From Brucella gallinifaecis (GTDB lineage: Bacteria > Pseudomonadota > Alphaproteobacteria > Rhizobiales > Rhizobiaceae), in assembly GCF_006476605.1 (NCBI RefSeq), contig NZ_ML636800.1, positions 1-64,000 on the forward strand: a stretch of 64,000 bases of DNA, read 5' to 3'. Positions within the stretch are counted from its first letter, which is position 1; every line of letters starts with the position of its first letter. Position numbers and translations under genes: made by a program. Below the pieces are notes generated by a model. That model was given only the letters and a program-made list of their open reading frames with translations, did no database searches and was not told the origin of the DNA. This document shows, piece by piece, positions 45,201 to 55,945 of this stretch.

Positions 45201-46718
45201 ATGAAAAAAGGTCTTTTGATTGCAGTTGCAACCGCTGCTCTTGCCTGTTCAAGCGTGATTGCACTCGCACAGGCTCAAGATGGCATTCTGACTATTGCAA
45301 CCATTGGTGAACCGCCGACGCTTGATGTCATGCAAACACCGACAGATATCGTGCTGACTATTGATCAGCATATTTTTGAGACGCTGTTCACCTATGATGA
45401 CGAGTGGAAGTCGGTGCCGCTGCTTGCCGCATCCATGCCCGAAATATCGGAAGATGGCCTCACTTACCGTATTCCTTTACGTGAGGGTGTAAAATTCCAC
45501 GATGGCAGCGATTTTGATGCCAAGGATGTTGTTGCATCACTCAATCGCTGGATGGAGATTAACACCAAAGGCAAGCAGGTTTCAGAAGTTGTCGAAAGTC
45601 TTAGCGAAGATGGCGATCATGCTGTTATCATCAAGCTTAAATCGCGCTATGCGCCACTTTTGGCCACACTGTCTCAGGCTTCGGTTATTATTCCTTCCGA
45701 AACGGTTGAAGATACACTGACCAAGTTTATTGGTACTGGCCCATATGCACTTAAAGAGCGCAAGCCCGACCAATATACGCAGCTTGTGCGTTTTGACGAT
45801 TATAAATCGCCTGAAGGCGAACCGAGTAATTATGCTGGAAAACGTGAAGCCATCGCCAAAGAACTGCGTTTTGTGCCGGTTCCCGATGCCAATACCCGCG
45901 TCGAAGGCCTGATTTCTGGCCAGTTTGATTTTGCTGACTCTCTGCCTGTGAGCGCTTTTGAGCGAGTTGAGGGAAGCGACAAGGCCAAGCCTGTTATTTT
46001 TGAAAATACCGGTTGGGCATCGCTCAATATGAATATGAAGGAAGGCGTGTTAACCAAAAAGGAACTGCGTCAGGCGGTGCAGGCAGCATTAAATGCATCT
46101 GACATGATGTTGGCAGCTTTTTCTGACGAGCGCTTTTATAGTGTTGATGGTTCGATTTTTCCGAAGGGCTTTTACTGGCACACCGAAGCAGGTGTTGCCC
46201 GTTATGGTGACGGTGATCCTGAAGCGGCGGCAAAGCTTCTAAAGGAAGCAGGCTATGATGGCACACCAATTCGTCTTTTGACGAGCCGACAATATGAATT
46301 TCATTACAAGATTGGTGAAGTTGCCAAGGCCTATCTGGAGGCAGCCGGCTTCAAGGTTGATTTTCAGGTGGTGGACTGGGCAACCCTGACCACACGCCGT
46401 GCCGATCCAAAACAATGGGACATCTTTATCACTCATTCCAATTTTCCCGGTGACCCGACAACAATCAATACGATCACTGATTCCTACCCGGGCTGGTATG
46501 TTTCTGACCAGAAAGCCAAAGCTGTCGCGCAATATATGGACGCCACCACGGATGAGGAAAAACTGAAGGCCTGGGAAGGTATTCAAACGGTCATCTATGA
46601 TGATGCTCCGCTTTACAAGGTCGGTAACTTTAACGCCTTGTCCGGTGTTGCAAATACAATCACCGATTATACGCCAACCTATTGGCCACATTTTTGGAAT
46701 GTGACCCCTAAAAAGTAA
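45201..46718 (+). CDS. oligopeptide-type ABC transporter substrate-binding protein (SBP family 5), first system
   Basis: A 505-residue binding protein with a Sec signal peptide (KKGLLIAVATAALACSSVIALAQ). The family-5 core includes YRIPLREGVKFHDG, DAKDVVASLNRW and GTGPYALKE. Family 5 binds peptides, but also opines, sugars and aromatic compounds. AAAAGGGGAG precedes the start. First gene of a transporter operon that continues to 50344. Confidence 0.9.
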   Translation: MKKGLLIAVATAALACSSVIALAQAQDGILTIATIGEPPTLDVMQTPTDIVLTIDQHIFETLFTYDDEWKSVPLLAASMPEISEDGLTYRIPLREGVKFHDGSDFDAKDVVASLNRWMEINTKGKQVSEVVESLSEDGDHAVIIKLKSRYAPLLATLSQASVIIPSETVEDTLTKFIGTGPYALKERKPDQYTQLVRFDDYKSPEGEPSNYAGKREAIAKELRFVPVPDANTRVEGLISGQFDFADSLPVSAFERVEGSDKAKPVIFENTGWASLNMNMKEGVLTKKELRQAVQAALNASDMMLAAFSDERFYSVDGSIFPKGFYWHTEAGVARYGDGDPEAAAKLLKEAGYDGTPIRLLTSRQYEFHYKIGEVAKAYLEAAGFKVDFQVVDWATLTTRRADPKQWDIFITHSNFPGDPTTINTITDSYPGWYVSDQKAKAVAQYMDATTDEEKLKAWEGIQTVIYDDAPLYKVGNFNALSGVANTITDYTPTYWPHFWNVTPKK

Positions 46719-46728
46719 GGCGCTTAAC

Positions 46729-47679
46729 ATGCAGAGGATCGCTTGGGCACTGTTAAGCCGTCTTGCCGGTATGCTGGTTGTGCTGGCATTGGTGGTAACT
46801 GTTGTTTTCATCATTGTGCGTGTAACGCCGGGCGATCCGGCAGCAGTCATGCTTGGGTCGGATGCAACCCCACAGGACATTGCTGATCTGCGTGCGAGAA
46901 TGGGGCTGGATGCACCCATTCTTATGCAATATGCTCAGTTCGTACTGGGCATATTTCAGGGGGACCTGGGGCAGTCCATCTTCCTTAATCAGCCTGTGAC
47001 ACAAGCGCTTGCCGCACGAGCAGAGCCAACATTCTTTCTCACATTGTTTTCCATTCTGATTGCAGTGCTGATTGCATTGCCGGTCGGAGTTCTCTCGGCC
47101 GTCAAACGCGGAACTTTTTTCGATCAGTCGGTGGTAACGCTTACCATGGTTGCTGCCAGTGTTCCCAGCTTCTGGCTTGGTCTCATCCTCATACAGACGC
47201 TTGCTGTCGGTATGGGGTGGTTTCCGGCTTCAGGCTATGGTGGACCGGATACCGGCTTTCTCGACAGGCTGCACCATCTTGTTTTACCGGCAATAGCGTT
47301 AGGTGTTGTCAATTCTGCGCTCATTACACGCTTTACGCGGGCGGCCATGCTGGATGTTCTTGGCGATGACTATGTACGCACAGCACGTGCCAAAGGAGCA
47401 AGTGAGCGTCGTGTTATTCTCAAACATGCATTCAAGAACGCACTTGTACCCATTATAACCGTCATTGGCCTATCGATAGCTATGCTGGTTGCGGGGGCGG
47501 TAGTGACAGAAACAGTGTTTGGCCTTCCCGGTATTGGTAATCTTGTGGTTTCTGCCGTTCTTCGACGTGATTATCCGGTTATTCAGGGCACATTGCTGCT
47601 GGTCGCAGCGATCTATGTGTTGATCAACTTCATCGTCGATCTTCTTTATATTCTGGTTGATCCGAGGGTAAGACTATGA
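46729..47679 (+). CDS. DppB-type ABC transporter permease, first system
   Basis: A 316-residue inner-membrane permease with six membrane segments. The N-terminus has the DppB motif RVTPGDPAAVMLG, and the loop signature is DDYVRTARAKGASERRVILKHAFKNALVPIIT. It lies ten bases after the binding-protein gene and overlaps the next permease by four. Confidence 0.92.
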   Translation: MQRIAWALLSRLAGMLVVLALVVTVVFIIVRVTPGDPAAVMLGSDATPQDIADLRARMGLDAPILMQYAQFVLGIFQGDLGQSIFLNQPVTQALAARAEPTFFLTLFSILIAVLIALPVGVLSAVKRGTFFDQSVVTLTMVAASVPSFWLGLILIQTLAVGMGWFPASGYGGPDTGFLDRLHHLVLPAIALGVVNSALITRFTRAAMLDVLGDDYVRTARAKGASERRVILKHAFKNALVPIITVIGLSIAMLVAGAVVTETVFGLPGIGNLVVSAVLRRDYPVIQGTLLLVAAIYVLINFIVDLLYILVDPRVRL

Positions 47680-48536
47680 CGCTCGCTTCCTTCTCCATAC
47701 CTTTTGTGAACAACCTACGCCGACTCTTCGGCAATCGAGCCATTGCACTTGGGTTGCTCATTCTTATAGTTGTGGTTGTGGCGGCATTGCTGGCGCCATG
47801 GGTGGCGCCTTACGCGCCCAACAAACTCTCAATCGTCAACAAACTGCAGAGTCCATCTCTTTCGCATTTCTTTGGCACCGATGAGTTCGGACGAGATATT
47901 TTCTCACGCGCCATTTATGCTGGGCGCATTTCATTACTCGTCAGTCTGGGTGTGGTGGTTATCTCTACTGTTCTTGGTATCTTTCTGGGGGTAACGGCGG
48001 GCTATTTCCGAAGGCTTGATGCGCCAATCTCGCGTCTTCTCGATGCAATGATGTCATTTCCGGATATTCTTCTGGCAATCGCTCTGGTCGCAGCGCTTGG
48101 GCCTTCGCTTATGACCGTCATTATTGCGCTTGGCATCACCTATGCGCCGCGCTTGGCGCGTATCGTGCGCGGCTCGACACTGGTTATTCGTGAAATGCCA
48201 TATATCGAAGCTGCAATTTCGCTGGGGCTGCCGACATGGCAAGTTTTGTTGCGCCATGTACTCCTTAATCTTGCCTCGCCTATTCTCGTTCAGGCAACAT
48301 TTGTCTTTGCATCGGCAATGCTTGCGGAAGCCAGCCTTTCGTTCTTAGGCGTAGGTGTTTCTTCTGACATGCCAACATGGGGAACGATGCTGGCTTCGGG
48401 CCGTGAATACATGAACAATGCGCCATGGCTCATGCTGTTCCCTGGTCTTGCAATCGTCTTTTCCGTTCTGTCGCTGCAATTGGTTGGCGATGGTCTGCGC
48501 GATCTTGTTGATCCGCGTCTGGCGAAGGAAAGCTGA
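47676..48536 (+). CDS. DppC-type ABC transporter permease, first system
   Basis: A 286-residue inner-membrane permease of the DppC type. Early FGTDEFGRDIFSRAIYAGRISL and the loop MPYIEAAISLGLPTWQVLLRHVLLN are characteristic. It partners the upstream DppB-type protein and is followed after two bases by the ATPase gene. Confidence 0.92.
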   Translation: MTLASFSIPFVNNLRRLFGNRAIALGLLILIVVVVAALLAPWVAPYAPNKLSIVNKLQSPSLSHFFGTDEFGRDIFSRAIYAGRISLLVSLGVVVISTVLGIFLGVTAGYFRRLDAPISRLLDAMMSFPDILLAIALVAALGPSLMTVIIALGITYAPRLARIVRGSTLVIREMPYIEAAISLGLPTWQVLLRHVLLNLASPILVQATFVFASAMLAEASLSFLGVGVSSDMPTWGTMLASGREYMNNAPWLMLFPGLAIVFSVLSLQLVGDGLRDLVDPRLAKES

Positions 48537-48538
48537 TC

Positions 48539-50344
48539 ATGACTGAAGTAAATCTTGATACAAAGCCGGTTCTGTCGGTTGAAAAACTGACTACCTCTTT
48601 CAAGACTGCACAAGGATGGCGAGCGGTTATTCGCGATATTGATTTTCAGGTTCACGCTGGTGAAACCGTCGCCATCGTAGGTGAAAGCGGTTCAGGCAAA
48701 AGTGTGACTGCGCTTTCAACCATGCGGCTTTTGCCTGCAGGTAAATCGCGTTCTCAGGGCCGTATTATGCTTGACGGACGTGATTTGTTACAGGTGTCAG
48801 AAGCGGAAATGCGCTCCGTTCGCGGTGGCTCCATCGGCATGATCTTTCAGGAGCCGATGACTTCGCTTAATCCGGTTTTCACTATTGGGAACCAACTTGC
48901 TGAAGCGCTGGTTCTGCATCAGAGACTAAGCTGGAAACAGGCTGAAGCACAGGCGTTGCAGCTTATGGAACGTGTGCGTATTCCGGCTGCAAAAACGCGA
49001 CTTCATGAATATCCGCACAAGTTTTCGGGCGGTATGCGCCAGCGTGTCATGATTGCCATGGCACTTGCCTGTAAACCCAGATTGCTGATTGCTGATGAGC
49101 CGACAACGGCACTCGACGTGACCATTCAGGCTGAAATATTGCATCTTATCCGTGAATTACAGCATGAAGAGAACATGGCTGTTCTCTTCATAACCCATGA
49201 TATGGGCGTGGTAGCGGAAGTCGCGGATCGTACCGTTGTCATGCTTCGCGGCGATATGGTTGAGACGGGTACAACTAGAGATGTTTTTGGAAGCCCCAAG
49301 GCTGCTTATACAAAAGCACTTCTCGCTTCTATTCCTCGTCTAGGTACCATGGGAGATGCCGTTGCGCCCAAACGCTTTCCTGAAGTCAATCCAGAAACAG
49401 GTGAGGCCGAGGATGGTCGCGTGACAAAGCCTGTTAGTGCCGAGCGCAGACCGATCCTTGAAGCCTCTGACATTGTGGTGCGTTTCGATCTGCCTAATGG
49501 GCGTATTCATGCGGTTGAAAATGTTTCATTCAATCTGCGGCCGGGTGAAACGATTGCACTGGTGGGGGAATCGGGTTGTGGCAAATCCACTACCGGGCGT
49601 GCGATCATGCGCCTTTTGCAACCGACCTCCGGCAGTATCGTTATCAATGGTGAGGACGTGACGAAACTTGGGGCGTCATCGTTACGCAGCATGCGCCGCA
49701 ATGCGCAAATGATATTTCAGGACCCCTTTGCCTCGCTCAATCCGCGTATCCGTATAGGGGCCGCCATTGCCGAACCGATGCTTTCGCATGGGATTATGAA
49801 GAAACAACAGGCGAAGGAGAAAGTGGCAGCGCTTCTGCAACAGGTTGGTCTTTCAGCTGCCATGGCAGATCGCTTTCCGCATGAGTTTTCCGGTGGCCAG
49901 CGTCAGCGCATTTCGATTGCCCGGGCACTGGCACTTGAGCCAAAACTTATTGTTGCGGATGAGGCTGTTTCCGCGCTTGATGTTTCGGTCAAGGCGCAGG
50001 TGGCCAATCTCCTGATGGATTTGCAGGAAACGCATGATCTGGCTTATCTTTTCATCAGTCACGATATGGCTGTGGTCGAACGTATAAGCCACCGCGTGGC
50101 TGTTATGTACCTTGGGGAAATTGTAGAGATTGGTCCTCGACAGGCCATTTTTAATAATCCGCAGCACCCATATACGCGCCGCCTCATTGATGCTGTTCCG
50201 ATCCCCGACCCAGATGCGCACAAACTCACGCGGCCACAACTTGGTGAAGAAATCAAAAGTCCATTGCGCCCACTCGATTATATACCGCCGCAAAAAATCT
50301 ATCGGGAAGTATCTCCGGGGCATCTGGTGCAGGAAACCCAATAG
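48539..50344 (+). CDS. fused DppD-DppF ABC transporter ATPase, first system
   Basis: A 601-residue protein with two complete ATPase domains. The first has Walker A GESGSGKS, signature [15 protein letters not shown] and Walker [13 protein letters not shown]; the second has [24 protein letters not shown] and [12 protein letters not shown]. Each ends in the oligopeptide-transport C-terminal region ([26 protein letters not shown]). Because both ATPases are fused, the system needs no further subunit. The kinase gene follows one base after the stop. Confidence 0.92.
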   Translation: MTEVNLDTKPVLSVEKLTTSFKTAQGWRAVIRDIDFQVHAGETVAIVGESGSGKSVTALSTMRLLPAGKSRSQGRIMLDGRDLLQVSEAEMRSVRGGSIGMIFQEPMTSLNPVFTIGNQLAEALVLHQRLSWKQAEAQALQLMERVRIPAAKTRLHEYPHKFSGGMRQRVMIAMALACKPRLLIADEPTTALDVTIQAEILHLIRELQHEENMAVLFITHDMGVVAEVADRTVVMLRGDMVETGTTRDVFGSPKAAYTKALLASIPRLGTMGDAVAPKRFPEVNPETGEAEDGRVTKPVSAERRPILEASDIVVRFDLPNGRIHAVENVSFNLRPGETIALVGESGCGKSTTGRAIMRLLQPTSGSIVINGEDVTKLGASSLRSMRRNAQMIFQDPFASLNPRIRIGAAIAEPMLSHGIMKKQQAKEKVAALLQQVGLSAAMADRFPHEFSGGQRQRISIARALALEPKLIVADEAVSALDVSVKAQVANLLMDLQETHDLAYLFISHDMAVVERISHRVAVMYLGEIVEIGPRQAIFNNPQHPYTRRLIDAVPIPDPDAHKLTRPQLGEEIKSPLRPLDYIPPQKIYREVSPGHLVQETQ

Positions 50345-50345
50345 T

Positions 50346-51275
50346 ATGATTGAGAATAAAGCTCAGAAACTGGCTTTTATTGGCGTGGATTGGGGAACAA
50401 GCAGCTTTCGTGCCTGGCTGCTGAGTTCCGCGGGACATGTGATGGCAGAGAGCAGATCGTCTGAAGGTATGCTCTATTGCGCTGATAATGGCTTCGCCCC
50501 AGTACTTGCGGCGCATCTTGAAAAACTGAATGCTCCCGCAGGTTTGCCGGTCTTGATCTGTGGCATGGCAGGCGCACGACAGGGCTGGGTTGAAGCACCA
50601 TATCTCCATACACCTACGGCGCTAGGTAGTTTGCATTTTGGGTCAGTTATGGCACCATTTTTAGCAGATGTTCGGATTCTGCCGGGCCTGGCGCAGACGG
50701 ATAAAAACAGACCGGATGTCATGCGTGGGGAGGAGACACAACTTCTGGGTGCTATTGATGTTGATTTTTCTGGTATTGTCTGCATTCCCGGCACACATAG
50801 CAAATGGGTGCGGATAGTGGACGGTGTCGTAAAATCCTTCACGACTTATATGACAGGAGAACTTTTCTCTGTTCTGTCCAGCCACAGTATCCTCAAGCAT
50901 GCTATTGACCGAGAGGACGCAGCGGTACTGAAAAGTTCAGCATTTTTTGCCGGTGTGGAGATGGGGCTTGAGAATCCTGGGAGCCTGACTTCGAGCCTCT
51001 TTGCTTTGCGTGCCAGCCAGCTTCTGGGCTTTTCCGAGCGTGAGAACGGTAAGGACTGGTTATCAGGTTTAATCATCGGTGTTGAAATTGCGGATGCGGT
51101 CAAAGAAGTGTCCAAAAATGAGCATTTCATTTTGATCGGGAGTGGGGACCTTGCATCGCTTTATGCGAAAGCCATGCAGCATGCTGATTATCAGCCTGTC
51201 ACGAAGGATGCCGAAGCCGCTTCGCGTAACGGATTGCACAAAGCCGCGCGTAATCTCTGGAATATGGATAAATAA
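50346..51275 (+). CDS. dgoK: 2-keto-3-deoxy-galactonokinase family kinase
   Basis: A 309-residue kinase of the DgoK family that phosphorylates 2-keto-3-deoxy-galactonate (or its C4 epimer). The ATP-binding opening GVDWGTSSFRAWLL and CIPGTHSKWV are visible. The ATG at 50346 follows the ATPase gene closely; upstream extension would overlap that gene. It is followed at once by the matching aldolase, so the pair would split a 2-keto-3-deoxy-aldonate into pyruvate and glyceraldehyde-3-phosphate. Substrate stereochemistry is not certain. Confidence 0.88.
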   Translation: MIENKAQKLAFIGVDWGTSSFRAWLLSSAGHVMAESRSSEGMLYCADNGFAPVLAAHLEKLNAPAGLPVLICGMAGARQGWVEAPYLHTPTALGSLHFGSVMAPFLADVRILPGLAQTDKNRPDVMRGEETQLLGAIDVDFSGIVCIPGTHSKWVRIVDGVVKSFTTYMTGELFSVLSSHSILKHAIDREDAAVLKSSAFFAGVEMGLENPGSLTSSLFALRASQLLGFSERENGKDWLSGLIIGVEIADAVKEVSKNEHFILIGSGDLASLYAKAMQHADYQPVTKDAEAASRNGLHKAARNLWNMDK

Positions 51276-51276
51276 G

Positions 51277-51933
51277 ATGGCCCAAGCATTTATTCCTCTT
51301 CATGTGCCATGGCCTGATTTTCGCCGTTCGCTGGTCGCTATCCTACGCGGTATTCTCCCTGACGAAGTGGAGGGGGTTGCCGATGCGCTTATCAATGCTG
51401 GTTTTGAAGCCATCGAAGTGCCGCTCAATTCACCCGATGCCTTTCAGTCTATTGAACGCCTTAGCAAACGCTTTGGCGCGAATTGCCTGGTTGGGGCCGG
51501 AACAGTTTTAACCGGCGAGGATTGTGCACGGGTTGCAGAATGCGGCGGGCGTCTCATGGTCAGCCCCAATATCGATGCGCAGGTGATCAAGATCGCCCAG
51601 TTAAATGCCATGGTGACGTTGCCGGGTGTTTTCAGTCCGACAGAAGCATTGATGGCAGTCCGCCTCGGGGCATCGGCCTTGAAATTTTTTCCTGCTTGCG
51701 CGCTCGGAGCGGCGGGCATTTCTGCAATGAGCACGATACTGCCGAAAGATACCATTATTGGTGCAGTCGGGGGAGTGTCAAACCGTGATTTTGCAGCTTA
51801 TGGAGCAGCAGGTATACGAACATTCGGTCTAGGGAGCAGCCTTTACCGTCCGGGACAGAATGTGAAAGAAGTTGCTGCAAAGGCTGTCGAGGCTATCAAG
51901 GCGTATGACATGGCTCTTACGGTTAAAAATTGA
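51277..51933 (+). CDS. dgoA: 2-keto-3-deoxy-6-phosphogalactonate/gluconate aldolase
   Basis: A class-I KDPG/KDPGal aldolase of 218 residues. The Schiff-base lysine is Lys136 in ALKFFPAC; the catalytic Glu region IEVPLNSPDA and the AGTVLTGED motif are present. The ATG at 51277 lies one base after the kinase stop. The LNSP sequence and pairing with DgoK suggest the galacto form. It feeds central metabolism, with zwf-pgl-edd nearby though not in the same operon. Confidence 0.9.
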   Translation: MAQAFIPLHVPWPDFRRSLVAILRGILPDEVEGVADALINAGFEAIEVPLNSPDAFQSIERLSKRFGANCLVGAGTVLTGEDCARVAECGGRLMVSPNIDAQVIKIAQLNAMVTLPGVFSPTEALMAVRLGASALKFFPACALGAAGISAMSTILPKDTIIGAVGGVSNRDFAAYGAAGIRTFGLGSSLYRPGQNVKEVAAKAVEAIKAYDMALTVKN

Positions 51934-51947
51934 GGATTTTTTGAGAC

Positions 51948-52340
51948 ATGAGTAACAAGAGAATAACCCGTTATGCTGTTGCTGATCAACAGGCGGGTGG
52001 ACAACGCCGCCCTTTTGCCAAGGCTGTACGGGCAGGTGATTTTATTTATGTTTCTGGTCAAGTGCCAACGATTGATGGCGAAGTCGTTCCGGGCAATATC
52101 GTGGCCCAGACAGAACAGGTCGTTGCCAACATCAAGGATGTTCTGGCACTCGCTGACTGCACTTTGGCGGATGTCGTCAAAGTCAATGCTTGGCTGGACG
52201 ATGCGCGCGATTTCTCCAGCTTCAACGCAGTGTTTCAAAAGCACTTCATTGATCATCCTCCGGCACGATCAACCGTGCAATCACCATTAATGGTCGACGC
52301 TAAAGTAGAAATGGACGTGATTGCTTATAAGCCTATTTAA
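51948..52340 (+). CDS. RidA/YjgF-family protein (enamine/imine deaminase)
   Basis: A 130-residue RidA-family protein. The conserved Arg in PPARSTVQ and the C-terminal VEMDVIAYKP match active RidA members, which hydrolyse reactive enamines or imines released by PLP enzymes. Its place in this operon fits clean-up after the fold-III PLP enzyme at 42166 (inference). It is 14 bases after the aldolase gene. Confidence 0.9.
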   Translation: MSNKRITRYAVADQQAGGQRRPFAKAVRAGDFIYVSGQVPTIDGEVVPGNIVAQTEQVVANIKDVLALADCTLADVVKVNAWLDDARDFSSFNAVFQKHFIDHPPARSTVQSPLMVDAKVEMDVIAYKPI

Positions 52341-52486
52341 GTAGCGGTTTACGGATGTGGCTAGGTTGTGTGGATGAACTTGATCAAGCATGGCGCAGCT
52401 GCGAAATTTGCGATGGAGTGATAATTTCTCTGTAATTATTTCAGTGCTGTTGTAAACAAAGGCAACTGAATTTTGGAGGCAGGGAT

Positions 52487-54100
52487 ATGGCTTGGTTTGT
52501 CACATCACGCAGGGGATTTCTGGTTGGATCAACCTCACTTGTAGCATTACCGCTTTTGTCCGGTTGGGCACGGGCAGACCAAGTACCACAAAAAGGCGGT
52601 CGGCTGGTCGTTGCAGCCGATTCCGAGCCACGTAATCTCAATCCTGCGATTGTCGCGTCCAATGGGGTTTTTTTTGTTGCAAGCAAGATTATAGAACCTT
52701 TGGCTGAAGCGTCATTTGATGGGGAAAATGGCCTGGAACCACGCCTTGCAATCAGCTGGGAAGGCGCTGACGACGGTTTGAGCGCTACATTTCATTTGCG
52801 TGACGGTGTGAAGTGGCATGACGGTACGCCGTTCACTTCGGAAGATGTGGCATTTTCAGCCATGCAGGTATGGAAACCGTTGCAAAATCTTGGTCGTGTC
52901 GTTTTCAAGGCGCTTGAAAAGGTTGAAACACCGGATAAGCATATAGCAGTTTTTCATTTCAGTGAGCCAACGCCGTTTCAGCTTATTCGTAATGCCTTGC
53001 CAGCTCTTACCGCGGTGTTGCCCAAACATGTGTTTGAGGGTACGGATATTGCCAGCAATCCCGCTAATGAAAAGCTGGTTGGTACTGGTCCGTTCAAATA
53101 TGCCGAGCATAAGGCCGGGGAATATTATCGCCTTGTAAAGAACGAAGATTACTGGGGTGAGGGAGAGCCTTATCTCGATGAGATTATTTATCGTGTATTG
53201 CCAGACCGTGCAGCGGCTGCAGGTGCGCTGGAGGCCGGGGAAATAGACCTTGCTGCATTTTCAGCCGTGCCTCTGGCTGATCTTGATCGGATATCGAAAG
53301 TGCCGGGCCTTGATGTTGTGTCCAAGGGTTATGAGGCGCTGACCTATCAGCTGGTGGTAGAGATCAATCACCGGCGTAAGGCACTGGCAGATATCAAGGT
53401 GCGTCAGGCAATTGCCCATGCGATTGACCGGGGTTTTGTGGTCAAGACGATTTTCCTTGGTTATGCCAAGCCGTCGACAGGACCTGTTCCGCAATATGAC
53501 AGCCAGTTTTATACGGGTGATGTTGCCACTTATCCCTTTGATGTGGCCAAGGCCAATGCGCTGCTGGATGAAGCCGGTTACAAACGGGGCAAGGATGGCA
53601 CGCGCTTTTCATTGAAATTACTTCCAGCCCCATATTTCAACGAAACCAGGCAGTTCGGTGATTATTTGCGGCAGGCGCTGGCAGAAATCGGTATTGATGC
53701 ACGCATCGTCAACAATGATTCAGCTGCGCATCAGAAGGCAGTTTATACGGATCATGATTTCGATCTTGCTATTGCACCAACAGTTTATCGCGGTGATCCG
53801 GCGATCTCAACGACCATTCTGGTTGAAAGTGGCATTGCAGCAGGGGTGCCGTTTTCAAATCAGGGCGGCTATGCCAATGCGCAGCTGGATGCAGTCATTG
53901 CGAAGGCTGCACATGAAATTGACGAACATAAGCGTATCGAACTTTATCACCAGTTTCAGAAATTGGTCGAAGCTGATCTGCCACTTGTCAATGTTGCTGA
54001 ATGGAGCTTTATCACGGTTGCAAATGATCGCGTTAAAAACATTTCCAACAATCCACGCTGGGCGGTTTCCAACTGGGCAGATTTGTGGATTGCGCAGTGA
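52487..54100 (+). CDS. oligopeptide-type ABC transporter substrate-binding protein, second system (Tat-exported)
   Basis: A 537-residue family-5 binding protein. The N-terminus has the twin-arginine motif SRRGFLVG and a hydrophobic stretch ending near ARADQ, so it is exported folded by Tat, unlike the first binding protein (Sec). Core motifs include FHLRDGVKWHDGTPFTSEDV and GTGPFKYAEHKAGEYYRLVKNE. GGAGGCAGGGAT precedes the ATG. First gene of a second complete transporter. Confidence 0.9.
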   Translation: MAWFVTSRRGFLVGSTSLVALPLLSGWARADQVPQKGGRLVVAADSEPRNLNPAIVASNGVFFVASKIIEPLAEASFDGENGLEPRLAISWEGADDGLSATFHLRDGVKWHDGTPFTSEDVAFSAMQVWKPLQNLGRVVFKALEKVETPDKHIAVFHFSEPTPFQLIRNALPALTAVLPKHVFEGTDIASNPANEKLVGTGPFKYAEHKAGEYYRLVKNEDYWGEGEPYLDEIIYRVLPDRAAAAGALEAGEIDLAAFSAVPLADLDRISKVPGLDVVSKGYEALTYQLVVEINHRRKALADIKVRQAIAHAIDRGFVVKTIFLGYAKPSTGPVPQYDSQFYTGDVATYPFDVAKANALLDEAGYKRGKDGTRFSLKLLPAPYFNETRQFGDYLRQALAEIGIDARIVNNDSAAHQKAVYTDHDFDLAIAPTVYRGDPAISTTILVESGIAAGVPFSNQGGYANAQLDAVIAKAAHEIDEHKRIELYHQFQKLVEADLPLVNVAEWSFITVANDRVKNISNNPRWAVSNWADLWIAQ

Positions 54101-54131
54101 CGAAGCGCTGCTTTGACTATAAGTTCAAAGC

Positions 54132-55118
54132 GTGGCGCAGATTCTGACTCTTTTTCGCAAACGTTTGATCGGCAGCATTATTGTGCTGCTGATTGTTATC
54201 ATTGGCTGTTTTCTGATGCTGGAGCTGGCGCCTGGTGATGCGGTTGATGCCTATGCCGTAAGCTTCGGCGGCGATGCAAATGCTATTGCAGAAATACGCG
54301 CACGATGGGGGCTGGATCAGTCCGTCTGGCACAGGCTCAATGCCTATCTTGTCGCTCTTTCGCAGGGTAATCTTGGCTGGTCTGTCAGTTTCAATCGCCC
54401 AATTCTTGATGTTATTCTTGAGAGATTGCCCAATACACTTTTGCTGATGGGAGCTGCGACGGCATTGTCATTTTCTGTCGGGTCTGCATTGGGGATTTTG
54501 GCAGGGGCAAAGCCCGGAAGCTTACGCGATCGTTTCCTGTCCGTTGCCTCGCTTGTGCTTTACGCCATTCCGGGTTTCTGGCTGGCACTTGTGCTGGTCA
54601 TCCTGTTTTCTATCAAGCTGCGATGGTTGCCTTCAAGTGGCATAGAGACGATTGCCTCCGGCAAGGAAGGTCTTATGCGTGCGCTTGATATAGCACGCCA
54701 TTTATTGCTGCCAGTTGTCTCGCTGGCACTGATTTATCTGGCGCTTTATCTGCGTGTCATGCGTGCCTCTATGGTTGATATTTGGCGTATGGATTTCGTG
54801 CGTGCTCTCAAGGCACGAGGCATATCGCGTCCACGTATTATATTGCGGCATGTGGCACGCAACGCACTTCTGCCATTGGTGACAATGCTTGGTCTGCAAG
54901 CGGCATCGATGCTGGGTGGCAGCGTGGTGATTGAAAGTGTCTTTGCTGTGCCGGGCCTTGGACGACTGGCACAGGAAGCCGTGACAAGCCGCGATACAGC
55001 CTTGCTGCTGGGTGTCATACTCGTAAGCGCTATTATGGTGATCTCTGTCAACTTTATCGTCGATCTTCTTTATGTCTGGCTTGATCCGCGTATAGCTGCG
55101 AGGAAGGATCGGCTATGA
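54132..55118 (+). CDS. DppB-type ABC transporter permease, second system
   Basis: A 328-residue inner-membrane permease with ELAPGDAVDAYAV near the N-terminus, the loop VRALKARGISRPRIILRHVARNALLPLVT and six membrane segments. The start is a GTG at 54132, 31 bases after the binding-protein stop, with only a weak ribosome site. It overlaps the next gene by four bases. Confidence 0.9.
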   Translation: MAQILTLFRKRLIGSIIVLLIVIIGCFLMLELAPGDAVDAYAVSFGGDANAIAEIRARWGLDQSVWHRLNAYLVALSQGNLGWSVSFNRPILDVILERLPNTLLLMGAATALSFSVGSALGILAGAKPGSLRDRFLSVASLVLYAIPGFWLALVLVILFSIKLRWLPSSGIETIASGKEGLMRALDIARHLLLPVVSLALIYLALYLRVMRASMVDIWRMDFVRALKARGISRPRIILRHVARNALLPLVTMLGLQAASMLGGSVVIESVFAVPGLGRLAQEAVTSRDTALLLGVILVSAIMVISVNFIVDLLYVWLDPRIAARKDRL

Positions 55119-55945
55119 GCGGGATTACACGTTTATGCAGGTCTGGAGAGGGTATTGCAGGCGTGCTGATGTTGCTGGTGTTGATCATAGCAGCACTTTC
55201 TGCGCCATTATTGTTTCCCGGTGATCCGCAGCGAATTGTTGCCCCGCCACTGCTTGCACCTTTCGATAATCTTTCATTTCCGCTTGGAACGGATCGTCTG
55301 GGCAGAGATGTGTTGTCGGAGCTTTTTCACGCAAGCCGCACATCGCTGCTGGTGGGATTTACAGCCGCCGCCGGATCTATTTTCATTGGCAGTCTTGTTG
55401 GAACATTGGCCGGTTTTGCAGGTGGTCTGGTCGATGAAATTCTGATGCGTATTACTGAAGCTTTTCAGACCGTACCGGGCTTCTTGCTGGCGCTTGCGCT
55501 GGTTAGTATCGCAGGAGCTTCATTGCCGGTTCTGATTGCTGCGATTGCATTATCAAGCTGGACGCAAGCTGCGCGGCTAACACGCGGACAGGTTCTGTCG
55601 ATCCGCGAGTGCGATTTTGTGGCATCAGCGCGTGTCATTGGCATGCATCCGCTGGAAATTGCTTTGCGGCAGATATTGCCCAATGCCTTGCCGCCTGTTC
55701 TTGCACTTGTGCCGGTGATTGTTGCTTCGGCCATTTTGATTGAAGCTGCACTATCATTTCTTGGGTTGGGGGATCCCAATCGGGTGACATGGGGTGGCAT
55801 GATTGCCGAAGGGCGCACGGTTTTGCGTTCAGCGCCGTGGCTTTCCATCCTGCCGGGTCTGGCTTTGGTATTTACAGTCATAGGTGTTTATCTCGCAGGC
55901 GAGGGGATTGCCGAAGCTGCATCACGGCGGGAGGTGCAGCTATGA
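55115..55945 (+). CDS. DppC-type ABC transporter permease, second system
   Basis: A 276-residue inner-membrane permease with LGTDRLGRDVLSELFHASRTSLLVG and the loop CDFVASARVIGMHPLEIALRQILPN, as in DppC proteins. It overlaps the upstream permease and the downstream ATPase gene by four bases each, showing tight operon structure. Confidence 0.9.
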   Translation: MSGITRLCRSGEGIAGVLMLLVLIIAALSAPLLFPGDPQRIVAPPLLAPFDNLSFPLGTDRLGRDVLSELFHASRTSLLVGFTAAAGSIFIGSLVGTLAGFAGGLVDEILMRITEAFQTVPGFLLALALVSIAGASLPVLIAAIALSSWTQAARLTRGQVLSIRECDFVASARVIGMHPLEIALRQILPNALPPVLALVPVIVASAILIEAALSFLGLGDPNRVTWGGMIAEGRTVLRSAPWLSILPGLALVFTVIGVYLAGEGIAEAASRREVQL